The position numbers and the translations under genes were made by a program. From assembly GCA_046728075.1 (NCBI GenBank), contig JBKPDV010000240.1, positions 1 to 24,509 on the forward strand: 24,509 nucleotides of DNA, written 5' to 3'. Within the stretch, counting starts at the first letter, position 1. Each line of letters starts with the position of its first letter. Positions 6,874 to 12,704 of the stretch are shown one piece after another. Below the pieces are notes generated by a model. The model did not search any database. It was not told where the DNA came from and was given only the letters and a program-made list of their open reading frames with translations. The stretch comes from JBKPDV01 sp046728075. GTDB taxonomy: Bacteria > Acidobacteriota > Thermoanaerobaculia > UBA5066 > Gp7-AA6.

Positions 6874-7515
6874 TCATATCCGGAACGCGGAAATGCTCCG
6901 CACTCCGATGAACGACAGAATCACGAACACGATCGCCGAAACGAACATCATTCGCCGCTGCGCCTTCGGGCCGAGGGTCAGCCCCCAAACGATGGAAAAG
7001 GACCAGATGCCGTTGGCCAGGTGAAAGGTCGCCGAGAGAATCCCCGCGATGTAAAAAGCATAGATCCAGGGATTCGCGACGGCCGCCTGCACCTGCCGGA
7101 AGAGATCGAGGCTCTCATGATCGTGGAGTTGAACCAGCCGCGTCGTCCAATAGTGAAACAGGATGAACGCGAAGACGATCACTCCGGTTGCTCGCTGGAG
7201 AAAATACATGCCGTTGCGAAAATAGGGATTGCGAATCACGTTGGGCTTCGCCGTGCTCGTGATGAACAGGCCGTAGATCCCGTGGAAGAGAAGCGGGATG
7301 GCGATGATGACGATCTCGGCCGCCACGGCGAACGGCATCTCCTGGAGATGGCGGGTCATCGCGTTGTAGGCATCCGCGCCTCGCGTGGCCTGAAAGTTCT
7401 CATAGAGATGGAAGGCGAGGAACCCGCCGATCGGCACGATCCCCGAAAGAGAATGGAGTCGGCGCAGCCAGAAGTGCCGGTCCGCCGGCTGGGACCCCGT
7501 CGCCGACTCGGTCAT
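6874..7515 (-). CDS. sdhC: Succinate dehydrogenase cytochrome b subunit (class B, single anchor)
   Basis: 213-residue membrane anchor of complex II, carrying heme b and the quinone site. Five hydrophobic spans are visible near residues 22-38, 62-84, 110-130, 150-170 and 188-208. The five-helix, single-subunit anchor is the Bacillus type. Candidate axial heme ligands are His21 (RRLHSLSG), His36 (FHLYEN), His78 (LLFHGIYG), His121 (LFHYW) and His165 (ATFHLANGIW); family knowledge says four of them bind two hemes. The start overlaps the mdh stop by four bases (ATGA), indicating coupled translation. The following gap to sdhA holds a heptamer hairpin. Confidence 0.95.
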   Translation of the reverse strand: MTESATGSQPADRHFWLRRLHSLSGIVPIGGFLAFHLYENFQATRGADAYNAMTRHLQEMPFAVAAEIVIIAIPLLFHGIYGLFITSTAKPNVIRNPYFRNGMYFLQRATGVIVFAFILFHYWTTRLVQLHDHESLDLFRQVQAAVANPWIYAFYIAGILSATFHLANGIWSFSIVWGLTLGPKAQRRMMFVSAIVFVILSFIGVRSISAFRI

Positions 7516-8435
7516 ACCTTCAGGATCTGAAACAGGTCGCGCACCGCTTTGGCGGATTTCTCGAGCGCGGCGCGCTCCTCGGCGGTCAGAGCGATTTCGA
7601 TGACCCGCTCGGCGCCCCTGCTGCCGAGAACGACCGGGACCCCGAGGTACACGTCCTTCATCCCGTACTCCCCCTGCAGGTACGCCGCGCAGGGCAGGAT
7701 CTTCTTCTTGTCTCTCAGAACCGAGTCCACCATTTCCACGACGGCTGCCGAGGGCGCGTACCAGGCGGATGTCTTCAGCAGATTGACGATCTCGGCGCCT
7801 CCGTCGCGGGTTCGCTGGACGATTGCGTCGAGCTTCTCCTTGGGCAGGAGCTCCGTCACCGGCACTCCTCCCACCGTGGAGTAGCGCGTGAGCGGGACCA
7901 TCGTATCGCCATGCCCCCCCAGCACGAAGGCGTGCGTCGACTCGACGGAGACGCCGAGCGCTTCCGCCAGAAACCAGCGCATCCGCGAGGAGTCGAGGAT
8001 GCCGGCCATTCCGAAAACGCGTTCCCGCGGCAGACCCGAGACGCGGCGGGCAACCTCACACATGGCGTCGAGAGGGTTCGAGACGATGATCAGGATCGCG
8101 TCCGGAGACCCGGGAAGGACCTTTCGCACGACGTCGGCCACGATCCCCGCGTTGATCGTCACGAGATCATCCCGGCTCATCCCGGGTTTTCGCGGCACGC
8201 CCGCCGTGATCACCACGACCTGAGACCCGCCAGTGATGTCGTAGGCATTGGAGCCCGTCAGCTTCGCGTCGAAGCGCTCGACCGGAGCCGACTCCATGAT
8301 GTCCAGCGCCTTACCCTGAGGAACTCCCTCGATGATGTCGACGAGAGCGACGTCGGCGATCTGCTTTTCGACGAGGCGTTGCGCTGTTGTTGCGCCAACG
8401 TTTCCGGCGCCGACGACAGTGACTCGGTGCGGCAT
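7512..8435 (-). CDS. mdh: Malate dehydrogenase (LDH-like type)
   Basis: 307-residue NAD-dependent malate dehydrogenase that interconverts malate and oxaloacetate. The NAD fold is VTVVGAGNVGATTA (residues 5-18), with Asp33 (LVDI) favouring NAD. The mobile loop PRKPGMSRDD has Arg82 at the specificity position, giving malate rather than lactate use, and Arg88. The catalytic pair is Asp148/Arg151 (GILDSSRMR) and His175 (LGGHGDTMVPL). It is the first gene of the mdh-sdhCAB unit, and sdhC starts inside its stop codon. The 110-bp gap upstream is shared with the divergent S23-like gene. Confidence 0.96.
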   Translation of the reverse strand: MPHRVTVVGAGNVGATTAQRLVEKQIADVALVDIIEGVPQGKALDIMESAPVERFDAKLTGSNAYDITGGSQVVVITAGVPRKPGMSRDDLVTINAGIVADVVRKVLPGSPDAILIIVSNPLDAMCEVARRVSGLPRERVFGMAGILDSSRMRWFLAEALGVSVESTHAFVLGGHGDTMVPLTRYSTVGGVPVTELLPKEKLDAIVQRTRDGGAEIVNLLKTSAWYAPSAAVVEMVDSVLRDKKKILPCAAYLQGEYGMKDVYLGVPVVLGSRGAERVIEIALTAEERAALEKSAKAVRDLFQILKV

Positions 8436-8516
8436 GCGACCGGAATCTTATCCGAAGTATCCGCAGGGACCTGGTGCGTCCGCATCAGAGGGCGGTTACA
8501 ATCGCAAGAGGCTCCG

Positions 8517-8549
8517 ATGCGGCAAGTGACCCCTCCCACAGCCCCATGA
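8517..8549 (+). CDS. Possible 10-residue leader peptide
   Basis: ATG preceded by AAGAGG eight bases upstream, then codons for MRQVTPPTAP and a TGA that overlaps the ATG of the next gene as ATGA. The next gene has no Shine-Dalgarno of its own, so coupled re-initiation from this leader would explain its translation. Too short to be sure it is translated. Confidence 0.35.
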   Translation: MRQVTPPTAP

Positions 8550-8887
8550 CCGACCGCCCCGAATACAAGAATCATCCTCTCTGGAACGATGCGATGGCCT
8601 TGACTCGCGAGGCCTACCAGATAGCCGATCGCGTCCGTTCGATGTCGCCGGAGATCTCCCGGCGTCTGCGCAAGGCGGCGGTTTCGGTGCCGGCCCACGT
8701 GGCGAGCGCGCTCTGCGCGCCGGAGAGGAGGGTGGAGCACATGCTTGCGGCGCGGGGTGCCCTGGCGGAGCTCTCCCGGCAGGCGCTCGGCGCGGGAACC
8801 GACGGAAGTGACGCCGTCGCGCAGCGGGCGGAGGACCTCGATCGTCTGATTCTCTTCGAGTTCGGGGCCGCGGAGGTCGTGTCGTAA
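8546..8887 (+). CDS. Divergent S23-like four-helix-bundle protein
   Basis: 113 residues. NHPLWNDAMALTREAYQIAD matches the first helix of the S23/IVS family, and RRLRKAAVSVPAHVASAL aligns with the family's RRAAISIPSNIAEG signature with the central Asn and Gly lost. ERRVEHMLAARGALAELSRQ matches the third helix. It is shorter at the C-terminus than the copy in the sdh operon and has no heptamer arrays directly around it. The ATG was chosen because it overlaps a leader-peptide stop; longer upstream frames lack family similarity. A TACAAT at 8497-8502 could be its -10 box. Function unknown; it may be a resident, domesticated member of the family. Confidence 0.75.
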   Translation: MTDRPEYKNHPLWNDAMALTREAYQIADRVRSMSPEISRRLRKAAVSVPAHVASALCAPERRVEHMLAARGALAELSRQALGAGTDGSDAVAQRAEDLDRLILFEFGAAEVVS

Positions 8888-8922
8888 CCCCCGCGTCGCC
8901 TCGTCGCTGGCTCTGGGTCGGT

Positions 8923-9270
8923 TTGGCGCTCGTTCTCGTGGGCGTCGCGGCTGCTTTCTGGTTTCCCAGCTGGTGGGAAGGTCGGCTCTACCGGGAAACC
9001 GAAGCCATCGCCGGGGTGGGCGCCAAAGTCCTTCCCGGCTCTGCCGGGGAAGCGCGCCGGAAAATCGATCCGGGCATGCTCTCGGACAAAGCCGTCGCGG
9101 CGATTGGAAAACCGTCGCTCTCCGTTCACACGGACGGCAGCTCGACCCACGATATCTGGACCTACTATTACGCCGACGGAACCATGACGGTGAACCTGAC
9201 CGACGGCGCCATCGTGCGCATCTCCACGGACTTCCACCCTCCGGTGATCCCGACGAGTCGCCGGCACTGA
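8923..9270 (+). CDS. Small membrane-anchored protein with BamE/SmpA-like fold
   Basis: About 115 residues from a TTG start. The hydrophobic N-terminus (LALVLVGVAAAFWF) is preceded in frame by RRWLWVG without an ATG or GTG, so the true start is uncertain. The mature part has IGKPS, a run ending DIWTYYYADGTMTVNL, and TDGAIVRISTDF. This pattern (loop, Trp-Tyr strand, closing strand) resembles the small BamE/SmpA beta fold. BamE itself is an outer-membrane assembly lipoprotein, but no lipobox cysteine is seen here, so I claim the fold only. It lies 35 bp after the S23-like gene and probably shares its transcript. Confidence 0.6.
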   Translation: MALVLVGVAAAFWFPSWWEGRLYRETEAIAGVGAKVLPGSAGEARRKIDPGMLSDKAVAAIGKPSLSVHTDGSSTHDIWTYYYADGTMTVNLTDGAIVRISTDFHPPVIPTSRRH

Positions 9271-9281
9271 GCGCGCCGGCT

Positions 9282-9369
9282 CCATTTGTGATTGGTGATT
9301 GATGATTTGTGATTTCGGAAGACGCGAAGCGGCTCCAATCGCAAATCACAAATCACAAATCACCAATCG
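9282..9369. repeat. Inverted heptamer hairpin downstream of the BamE-like gene
   Basis: The left arm, 9282-9316, is about five units of the TGATTTG/TGATTGG type. The right arm, 9335-9369, is CCAATCG, CAAATCA three times, then CCAATCG. The arms are complementary over nearly their whole length, with only an 18-nt loop at 9317-9334. The unit is AT-rich, unlike the GC-rich surroundings. The loop contains AGACGCGAAG, a 10-mer that also occurs at 4833-4842 inside the S23 gene, where it encodes the conserved LRVW. The hairpin starts 12 bp after the upstream stop codon and ends 30 bp before the thioesterase start. Confidence 0.92.
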
Positions 9370-9399
9370 TCGAGGAGGGAGAAGACTTTTCAAGAGAGC

Positions 9400-9795
9400 A
9401 TGAGCGTCAGTCCAGCCTCTCGTGAGCCCTCCATCCGCGTCGTCATGATGCCGAAGGATACGAACGCTCACGGCACGATTTTCGGCGGGGTGATCCTCTC
9501 TTACATCGACCAGGCCGCCGCCGTAGAAGCCAAGCGGAACGGGGGCGGCTTCATCGTGACCGTAGCCATGCGCGAGGTCGTTTTCCACGGACCGGTCAAC
9601 GTCGGGGACCTCGTCTCGTTCTATACGCGCCTCGTCCGGATCGGGCGAACGTCGATCACGGTGGCGGTGGAGGTTCGGGCGCAGTCTCAGAATACCGAGC
9701 GGCGCGTGACGGAGGCCGAGGTCACCTTCGTCAATCTCGATGAGAACCGGAAGCCGAAGCCGATCGAGGGGTCGGGCGAAGGGGGAAAGGCGTAG
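9400..9795 (+). CDS. Acyl-CoA thioesterase, hotdog fold (YciA-like)
   Basis: 131-residue single hotdog-domain enzyme expected to hydrolyse acyl-CoA to free acid and CoA in the cytoplasm. The family signature PKDTNAHGTIFGGVILSYID (residues 18-37) includes the catalytic Asn/His/Gly and Asp positions. FHGPVNVGDLVSFYTRLVRIGRTSI and the VRAQSQ strand follow. It has normal length for YciA-type proteins. AAGAGAG sits just before the ATG. The last seven codons (GSGEGGKA) run into a heptamer array, so the C-terminal tail is probably repeat-derived. Substrate range cannot be read from the sequence. Confidence 0.93.
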   Translation: MSVSPASREPSIRVVMMPKDTNAHGTIFGGVILSYIDQAAAVEAKRNGGGFIVTVAMREVVFHGPVNVGDLVSFYTRLVRIGRTSITVAVEVRAQSQNTERRVTEAEVTFVNLDENRKPKPIEGSGEGGKA

Positions 9796-9847
9796 GGGAA
9801 AAGGCGGAAGCACGCGACTGCTCGCCCGTCGCCGTTCGCCATTCGCC
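9774..9847. repeat. Inverted heptamer hairpin at the thioesterase stop
   Basis: The left arm, 9774-9808, is five degenerate units (GGGCGAA, GGGGGAA, AGGCGTA, GGGGAAA, AGGCGGA) containing the thioesterase stop codon. The right arm, 9820-9847, is GCTCGCC, CGTCGCC, GTTCGCC, ATTCGCC, which is complementary to GGCGAAN units. The loop is 11 nt. The right arm uses the same GGCGAAN unit as the S23-flanking arms and the sucC-sucD array. Confidence 0.8.
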
Positions 9848-9863
9848 CTCGCGCGAAGCGCGC

Positions 9864-9906
9864 AAAAGAGAAGAGGTCCCGAGATTTCCTCGAGACCTCC
9901 TCTTTT
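9864..9906. terminator. Bidirectional terminator hairpin
   Basis: AAAAGAG-AAGAGGTC on one side and GACCTC-CTCTTTT on the other give a long stem with A-run and T-run edges on either strand, between the convergent thioesterase and histone-like genes. It fits an intrinsic terminator working in both directions. Confidence 0.75.
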
Positions 9907-9911
9907 CGCCA

Positions 9912-9929
9912 GCCGGGCAAGAGCCCGGC
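9912..9929 (-). terminator. GC-rich hairpin after the histone-like gene
   Basis: A perfect 7-bp stem, GCCGGGC/GCCCGGC, with a 4-nt loop, 24 bp downstream of the minus-strand gene's stop. There is no strong T-run, so it may assist the neighbouring bidirectional terminator. Confidence 0.5.
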
Positions 9930-9953
9930 AATATCTTCCGAGCGAGATCTATC

Positions 9954-10406
9954 TTACCACTCCGAGTCGTCTTCGGGTTCTCCGCCGGGCTTGGGATTTG
10001 GGCTTTCGTCGTCCTCCATCTCATCCCCTTCCTCAGGCGCGAGACGCTCCGCATCGTGGGTCTCGGAAAACTCTTTCACTCCTTCTCGGTACTCCTCGTC
10101 GGCCTTCCAGTTCTCCTCGCCGTACATCCCGCCGGCGGGCGTTGGCGAGCTGCTCGCGGATCCCTTCGGTGCGGTTTTCTTTGCTGTGGGCTTCTTCGGA
10201 GAGCGATTCTTCTGACCCGCCTTCGCGGCCCGTCTTTTTGAAGCGGTTTTCTTGGAAGCAGCCGTCCGGCCTTTCCCCCTGTTCGCGGTCCCACTCTTTT
10301 TCGAGGTCACGGACCGGCCTTTGGCCGACGATCTGCGAGCGGTCCTGCTTGAGGCAGCCTTTTTCCCTTTCTTCGCGCTCTTTTTCGCTGCTTTCTTCTT
10401 GGCCAC
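9954..10406 (-). CDS. Histone-H1-like lysine-rich protein with acidic tail
   Basis: 150 residues from a GTG start, chosen because a perfect AGGAGG lies six bases upstream; a longer frame lacks a signal. Residues 1-90 are a Lys/Ala/Arg/Ser-rich tail (MAKKKAAKKSAKKGKKAASS ... KKPTAKKTAPKG) like bacterial H1 homologues, which bind DNA non-specifically. Residues 91-150 change sharply to an acidic region (EENWKADEEYREGVKEFSE, then EEGDEMEDDESPNP and PEDDSEW). The sequence would be largely disordered. A nucleoid or polynucleotide-binding role is inferred from composition only. Confidence 0.8.
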   Translation of the reverse strand: MAKKKAAKKSAKKGKKAASSRTARRSSAKGRSVTSKKSGTANRGKGRTAASKKTASKRRAAKAGQKNRSPKKPTAKKTAPKGSASSSPTPAGGMYGEENWKADEEYREGVKEFSETHDAERLAPEEGDEMEDDESPNPKPGGEPEDDSEW

Positions 10407-10451
10407 TCTCTTCCTCCTGTTCTCTTTCTCTCGCAAACGACCCGAGATCGG

Positions 10452-10457
10452 ATCATA
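10452..10457 (-). promoter_or_regulatory. Candidate -10 box of the histone-like gene
   Basis: TATGAT on the minus strand 45 nt upstream of the GTG start, in the 150-bp divergent gap. No convincing -35 was found. Confidence 0.3.
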
Positions 10458-10556
10458 CAATTCCCAAGCCGGGACGACAGTTTCAGTCGAGAATCTTGCC
10501 GCTCGCCTTTTGTGCCGGCCCGCCCCGGGACCGTTTTCCGCGGGACAATACCTTCC

Positions 10557-11189
10557 ATGCAGCAGCCGGTGGAGGGGCGTGTGGTCGTGACCTCCGGGCC
10601 CAACGGTCTCCGAGTCGAGATCCGTCCGCTCGTCCGGACACGCGCGGCCCGCCGCCGCCTGGCGCTCGCCGCCATTCTCCTGATGGCGGCGGCCCTCTTC
10701 GGCGGGGCTCGTCTCGTGCAGGCGTGGGAAACCGGTCTTCGGCGCGGAGACTTCGCAGACTTGTCAGTGCCGTGGCTGGCTGCTCTGACAGTGGCGGTGG
10801 GCCTCTTCACTCCTCTGGCTGTCCTGGGTCTGGCAGCCCTGGCGTTCGCCGAAGAGACCGTTCAGGTGGGTCCCGACACCATCACGATTTCCACGACGGC
10901 TTTCGAGCGGACCAAAGTGCGCACGATTCCGATAGAAGAGCTGGAATGCTGGCGTCAGACTCTCCTGCCTCTCTCGCCGTGGTGGACCTGGGCAGTCGAA
11001 CGCCTGGCGGCGCGCTGGCGTGGCCGACTCGAGCCGCTCGCGGGAGCCGCCCGGCCCAAAGAGAAAAAGTGGATCGCACAGGTGCTGGCTCAGGCCACGG
11101 GAAAACCGCTCATCGACGACTTCGGGCGCGCAAGGAGTTGGGACCGGACCGAGGGACCCCCGCAGCCGGACGAGCGGGGAAGAAGCTGA
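10557..11189 (+). CDS. Membrane protein with two TM helices and a PH-like region
   Basis: 210 residues. Two hydrophobic helices at about 34-54 and 71-97 are followed by a cytoplasmic-type segment (VQVGPDTITISTTAFERTKVRTIPIEELE) that looks like the first strands of a bacterial PH domain. That resemblance is by eye and weak. An Arg-rich RTRAARRRLALA precedes the first helix. An in-frame GTG 45 bases upstream would add MPARPGTVFRGTIPS; the ATG was preferred though neither has a good ribosome site. It sits 31 bp before the DEAD-box helicase gene and probably shares a transcript. No function is assigned. Confidence 0.75.
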   Translation: MQQPVEGRVVVTSGPNGLRVEIRPLVRTRAARRRLALAAILLMAAALFGGARLVQAWETGLRRGDFADLSVPWLAALTVAVGLFTPLAVLGLAALAFAEETVQVGPDTITISTTAFERTKVRTIPIEELECWRQTLLPLSPWWTWAVERLAARWRGRLEPLAGAARPKEKKWIAQVLAQATGKPLIDDFGRARSWDRTEGPPQPDERGRS

Positions 11190-11220
11190 AGGCGCAGCCT
11201 GTTAAGATCGTTGTCTGTCT

Positions 11221-12549
11221 ATGAGTTCCACCGGCGAGCAACACCATCTAACCGACTCTCTCTTCTCTGACTATGAGCTTCCGGACGAGGTCCGGTGGGG
11301 GCTGGCCGAAGCGGGTTTTGTCTTCGCGACGCCGATCCAGCAGAAGTCTCTGCCCCTTGCCTTGGCCGGCAAGGACGTCGCCGGCCAGGCCCAAACGGGC
11401 ACCGGAAAGACCGCGGCTTTTCTGATCACGATCTTCTCCCGGCTTCTCCGCCATCCCCGGTCGGGGCCCGCTCGCGGACCTCGGGCGCTCATCGTGGCCC
11501 CCACGCGGGAGCTGGTCGTTCAGATACGGCAGGAAGCGGAGGACCTCGGGCGTCATACCGGCCTCTCGACTCTGGCGGTTTTCGGCGGCATCGACTATCA
11601 CGGCCAGCGAGATGCCGTTCGCACGATCCCGGACATCCTTGTCGGGACGCCGGGCCGCCTCCTCGACTACGAGGAGCAGGGCGCTACGATGTTCCGCGAC
11701 GTGGAGATCCTCGTGATCGACGAGGCAGACCGAATGTTCGACATGGGCTTCATTCAGGATCTGCGCCGAATCCTGCGTCGCTGTCCTTCGGCCCGCCACC
11801 GCCAGACCCTCCTGTTCTCCGCCACTCTTTCCCCCCGCGTGATGGAGCTTGCCTATGAGCACACCAACGACGCTCAGCGCGTCGAAGTGGAGCCGGAACG
11901 GCTCCTCGCGCATGGCATCACGGAGCTGCTCTACCACGTCTCGTCGAAGGAGAAGTTCCGTCTCCTGCTCGGCCTGCTGGAGCGGGAAGGTGGCCAGCGG
12001 ATCCTGATCTTCGTCAACCGGCGCGACACGGCGTTGGAGCTCGTGCGGGCCCTTTCGGCAAACGGTTACCCGACGCGCGCGCTCGCCGGCAACGTCCCCC
12101 AGGACAGGAGGCTCAAGATCCTCACCGACTTCAAGGAAGGACGTCTGTCGACCCTCGTCGCGACCGACGTCGCGTCGCGAGGCCTCCACATCGAAGGCGT
12201 CTCGCACGTCATCAATTACGATCTTCCCCAGGATGCCGAAGACTACATTCACCGCACGGGGCGAACGGGCCGCGCGGGGGCGGTCGGAACCGCCGTGTCG
12301 TTCGCCTGCGACGACTACGTCTTCTCGCTCGACGCGATCGAGAAGCTGGTCGGCAAGAAGATTCCTGTCGAATTCCCCGGAGAGGAGCTGTTCGCCTCCG
12401 GCGCAGTCTCGCAAGCCCCCCGGCCGCTGCGTCCCGGACGCCGCGGCCCCCCGGCCCCCCGGAAGGAGTCGCGGCAGATGCGCGTGCAGATTCCCCTGTC
12501 GACTCCCGACGCCTTCGGCCGAGAAAAACGGAAAACCCGAAGACGGTGA
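11221..12549 (+). CDS. DEAD-box RNA helicase, RhlB-like
   Basis: 442-residue ATP-dependent RNA helicase. Motifs in order: Q motif (FATPIQQKSLPLAL, about residue 34), Walker A (AQTGTGKTAAF, 58-68), PTRELVVQI (about 98), TPGRLLDY (about 142), DEAD (VIDEADRMFDMGF, about 163), SAT (LFSATLSPRV), VATDVASRGLHIEG (about 310) and HRTGRTGRAG (about 342). Several stretches (LAGKDVAGQAQTGTGKT, ASRGLHI, YIHRTGRTGRAGA) closely match Escherichia coli RhlB, a degradosome helicase. The C-terminus is an Arg/Pro-rich basic tail as in RhlB (RPGRRGPPAPRKESRQ, ending KRKTRRR). A degradosome link is family knowledge, not shown here. Confidence 0.95.
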   Translation: MSSTGEQHHLTDSLFSDYELPDEVRWGLAEAGFVFATPIQQKSLPLALAGKDVAGQAQTGTGKTAAFLITIFSRLLRHPRSGPARGPRALIVAPTRELVVQIRQEAEDLGRHTGLSTLAVFGGIDYHGQRDAVRTIPDILVGTPGRLLDYEEQGATMFRDVEILVIDEADRMFDMGFIQDLRRILRRCPSARHRQTLLFSATLSPRVMELAYEHTNDAQRVEVEPERLLAHGITELLYHVSSKEKFRLLLGLLEREGGQRILIFVNRRDTALELVRALSANGYPTRALAGNVPQDRRLKILTDFKEGRLSTLVATDVASRGLHIEGVSHVINYDLPQDAEDYIHRTGRTGRAGAVGTAVSFACDDYVFSLDAIEKLVGKKIPVEFPGEELFASGAVSQAPRPLRPGRRGPPAPRKESRQMRVQIPLSTPDAFGREKRKTRRR

Positions 12550-12630
12550 CACTTGGCGAAAGCCGAGGAACATTGATCCACCCGCCCGGCAACAGTCTGG
12601 GTCGCGGCGCGCGACGGGAGCGACGAGGTG

Positions 12631-12663
12631 GGCGGTCGAGGCCCTTTGGCCGAGCCGACCGCC
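12631..12663 (+). terminator. Terminator-like hairpin downstream of the helicase
   Basis: GGCGGTC pairs with GACCGCC, with an inner GGCC/GGCC stem, about 80 bp after the helicase stop. There is no T-run; Rho-dependent or hairpin-only termination is possible. Confidence 0.45.
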
Positions 12664-12677
12664 GGCGGCCGTAGCCG

Positions 12678-12703
12678 CGTCGCTCGCGCAGCGCGGAGCG
12701 ACG
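12678..12703 (-). terminator. Terminator-like hairpin after the DUF4388 gene
   Basis: A perfect 8-bp stem, CGTCGCTC/GAGCGACG, with a 10-nt loop, directly after the minus-strand stop codon. No T-run. Confidence 0.5.
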
Positions 12704-12704
12704 G

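Noticed and set aside
4851..6911. 686-codon open frame on the plus strand
   Set aside because: It is antisense to sdhA, whose motifs are complete; long antisense frames are expected at this GC content.
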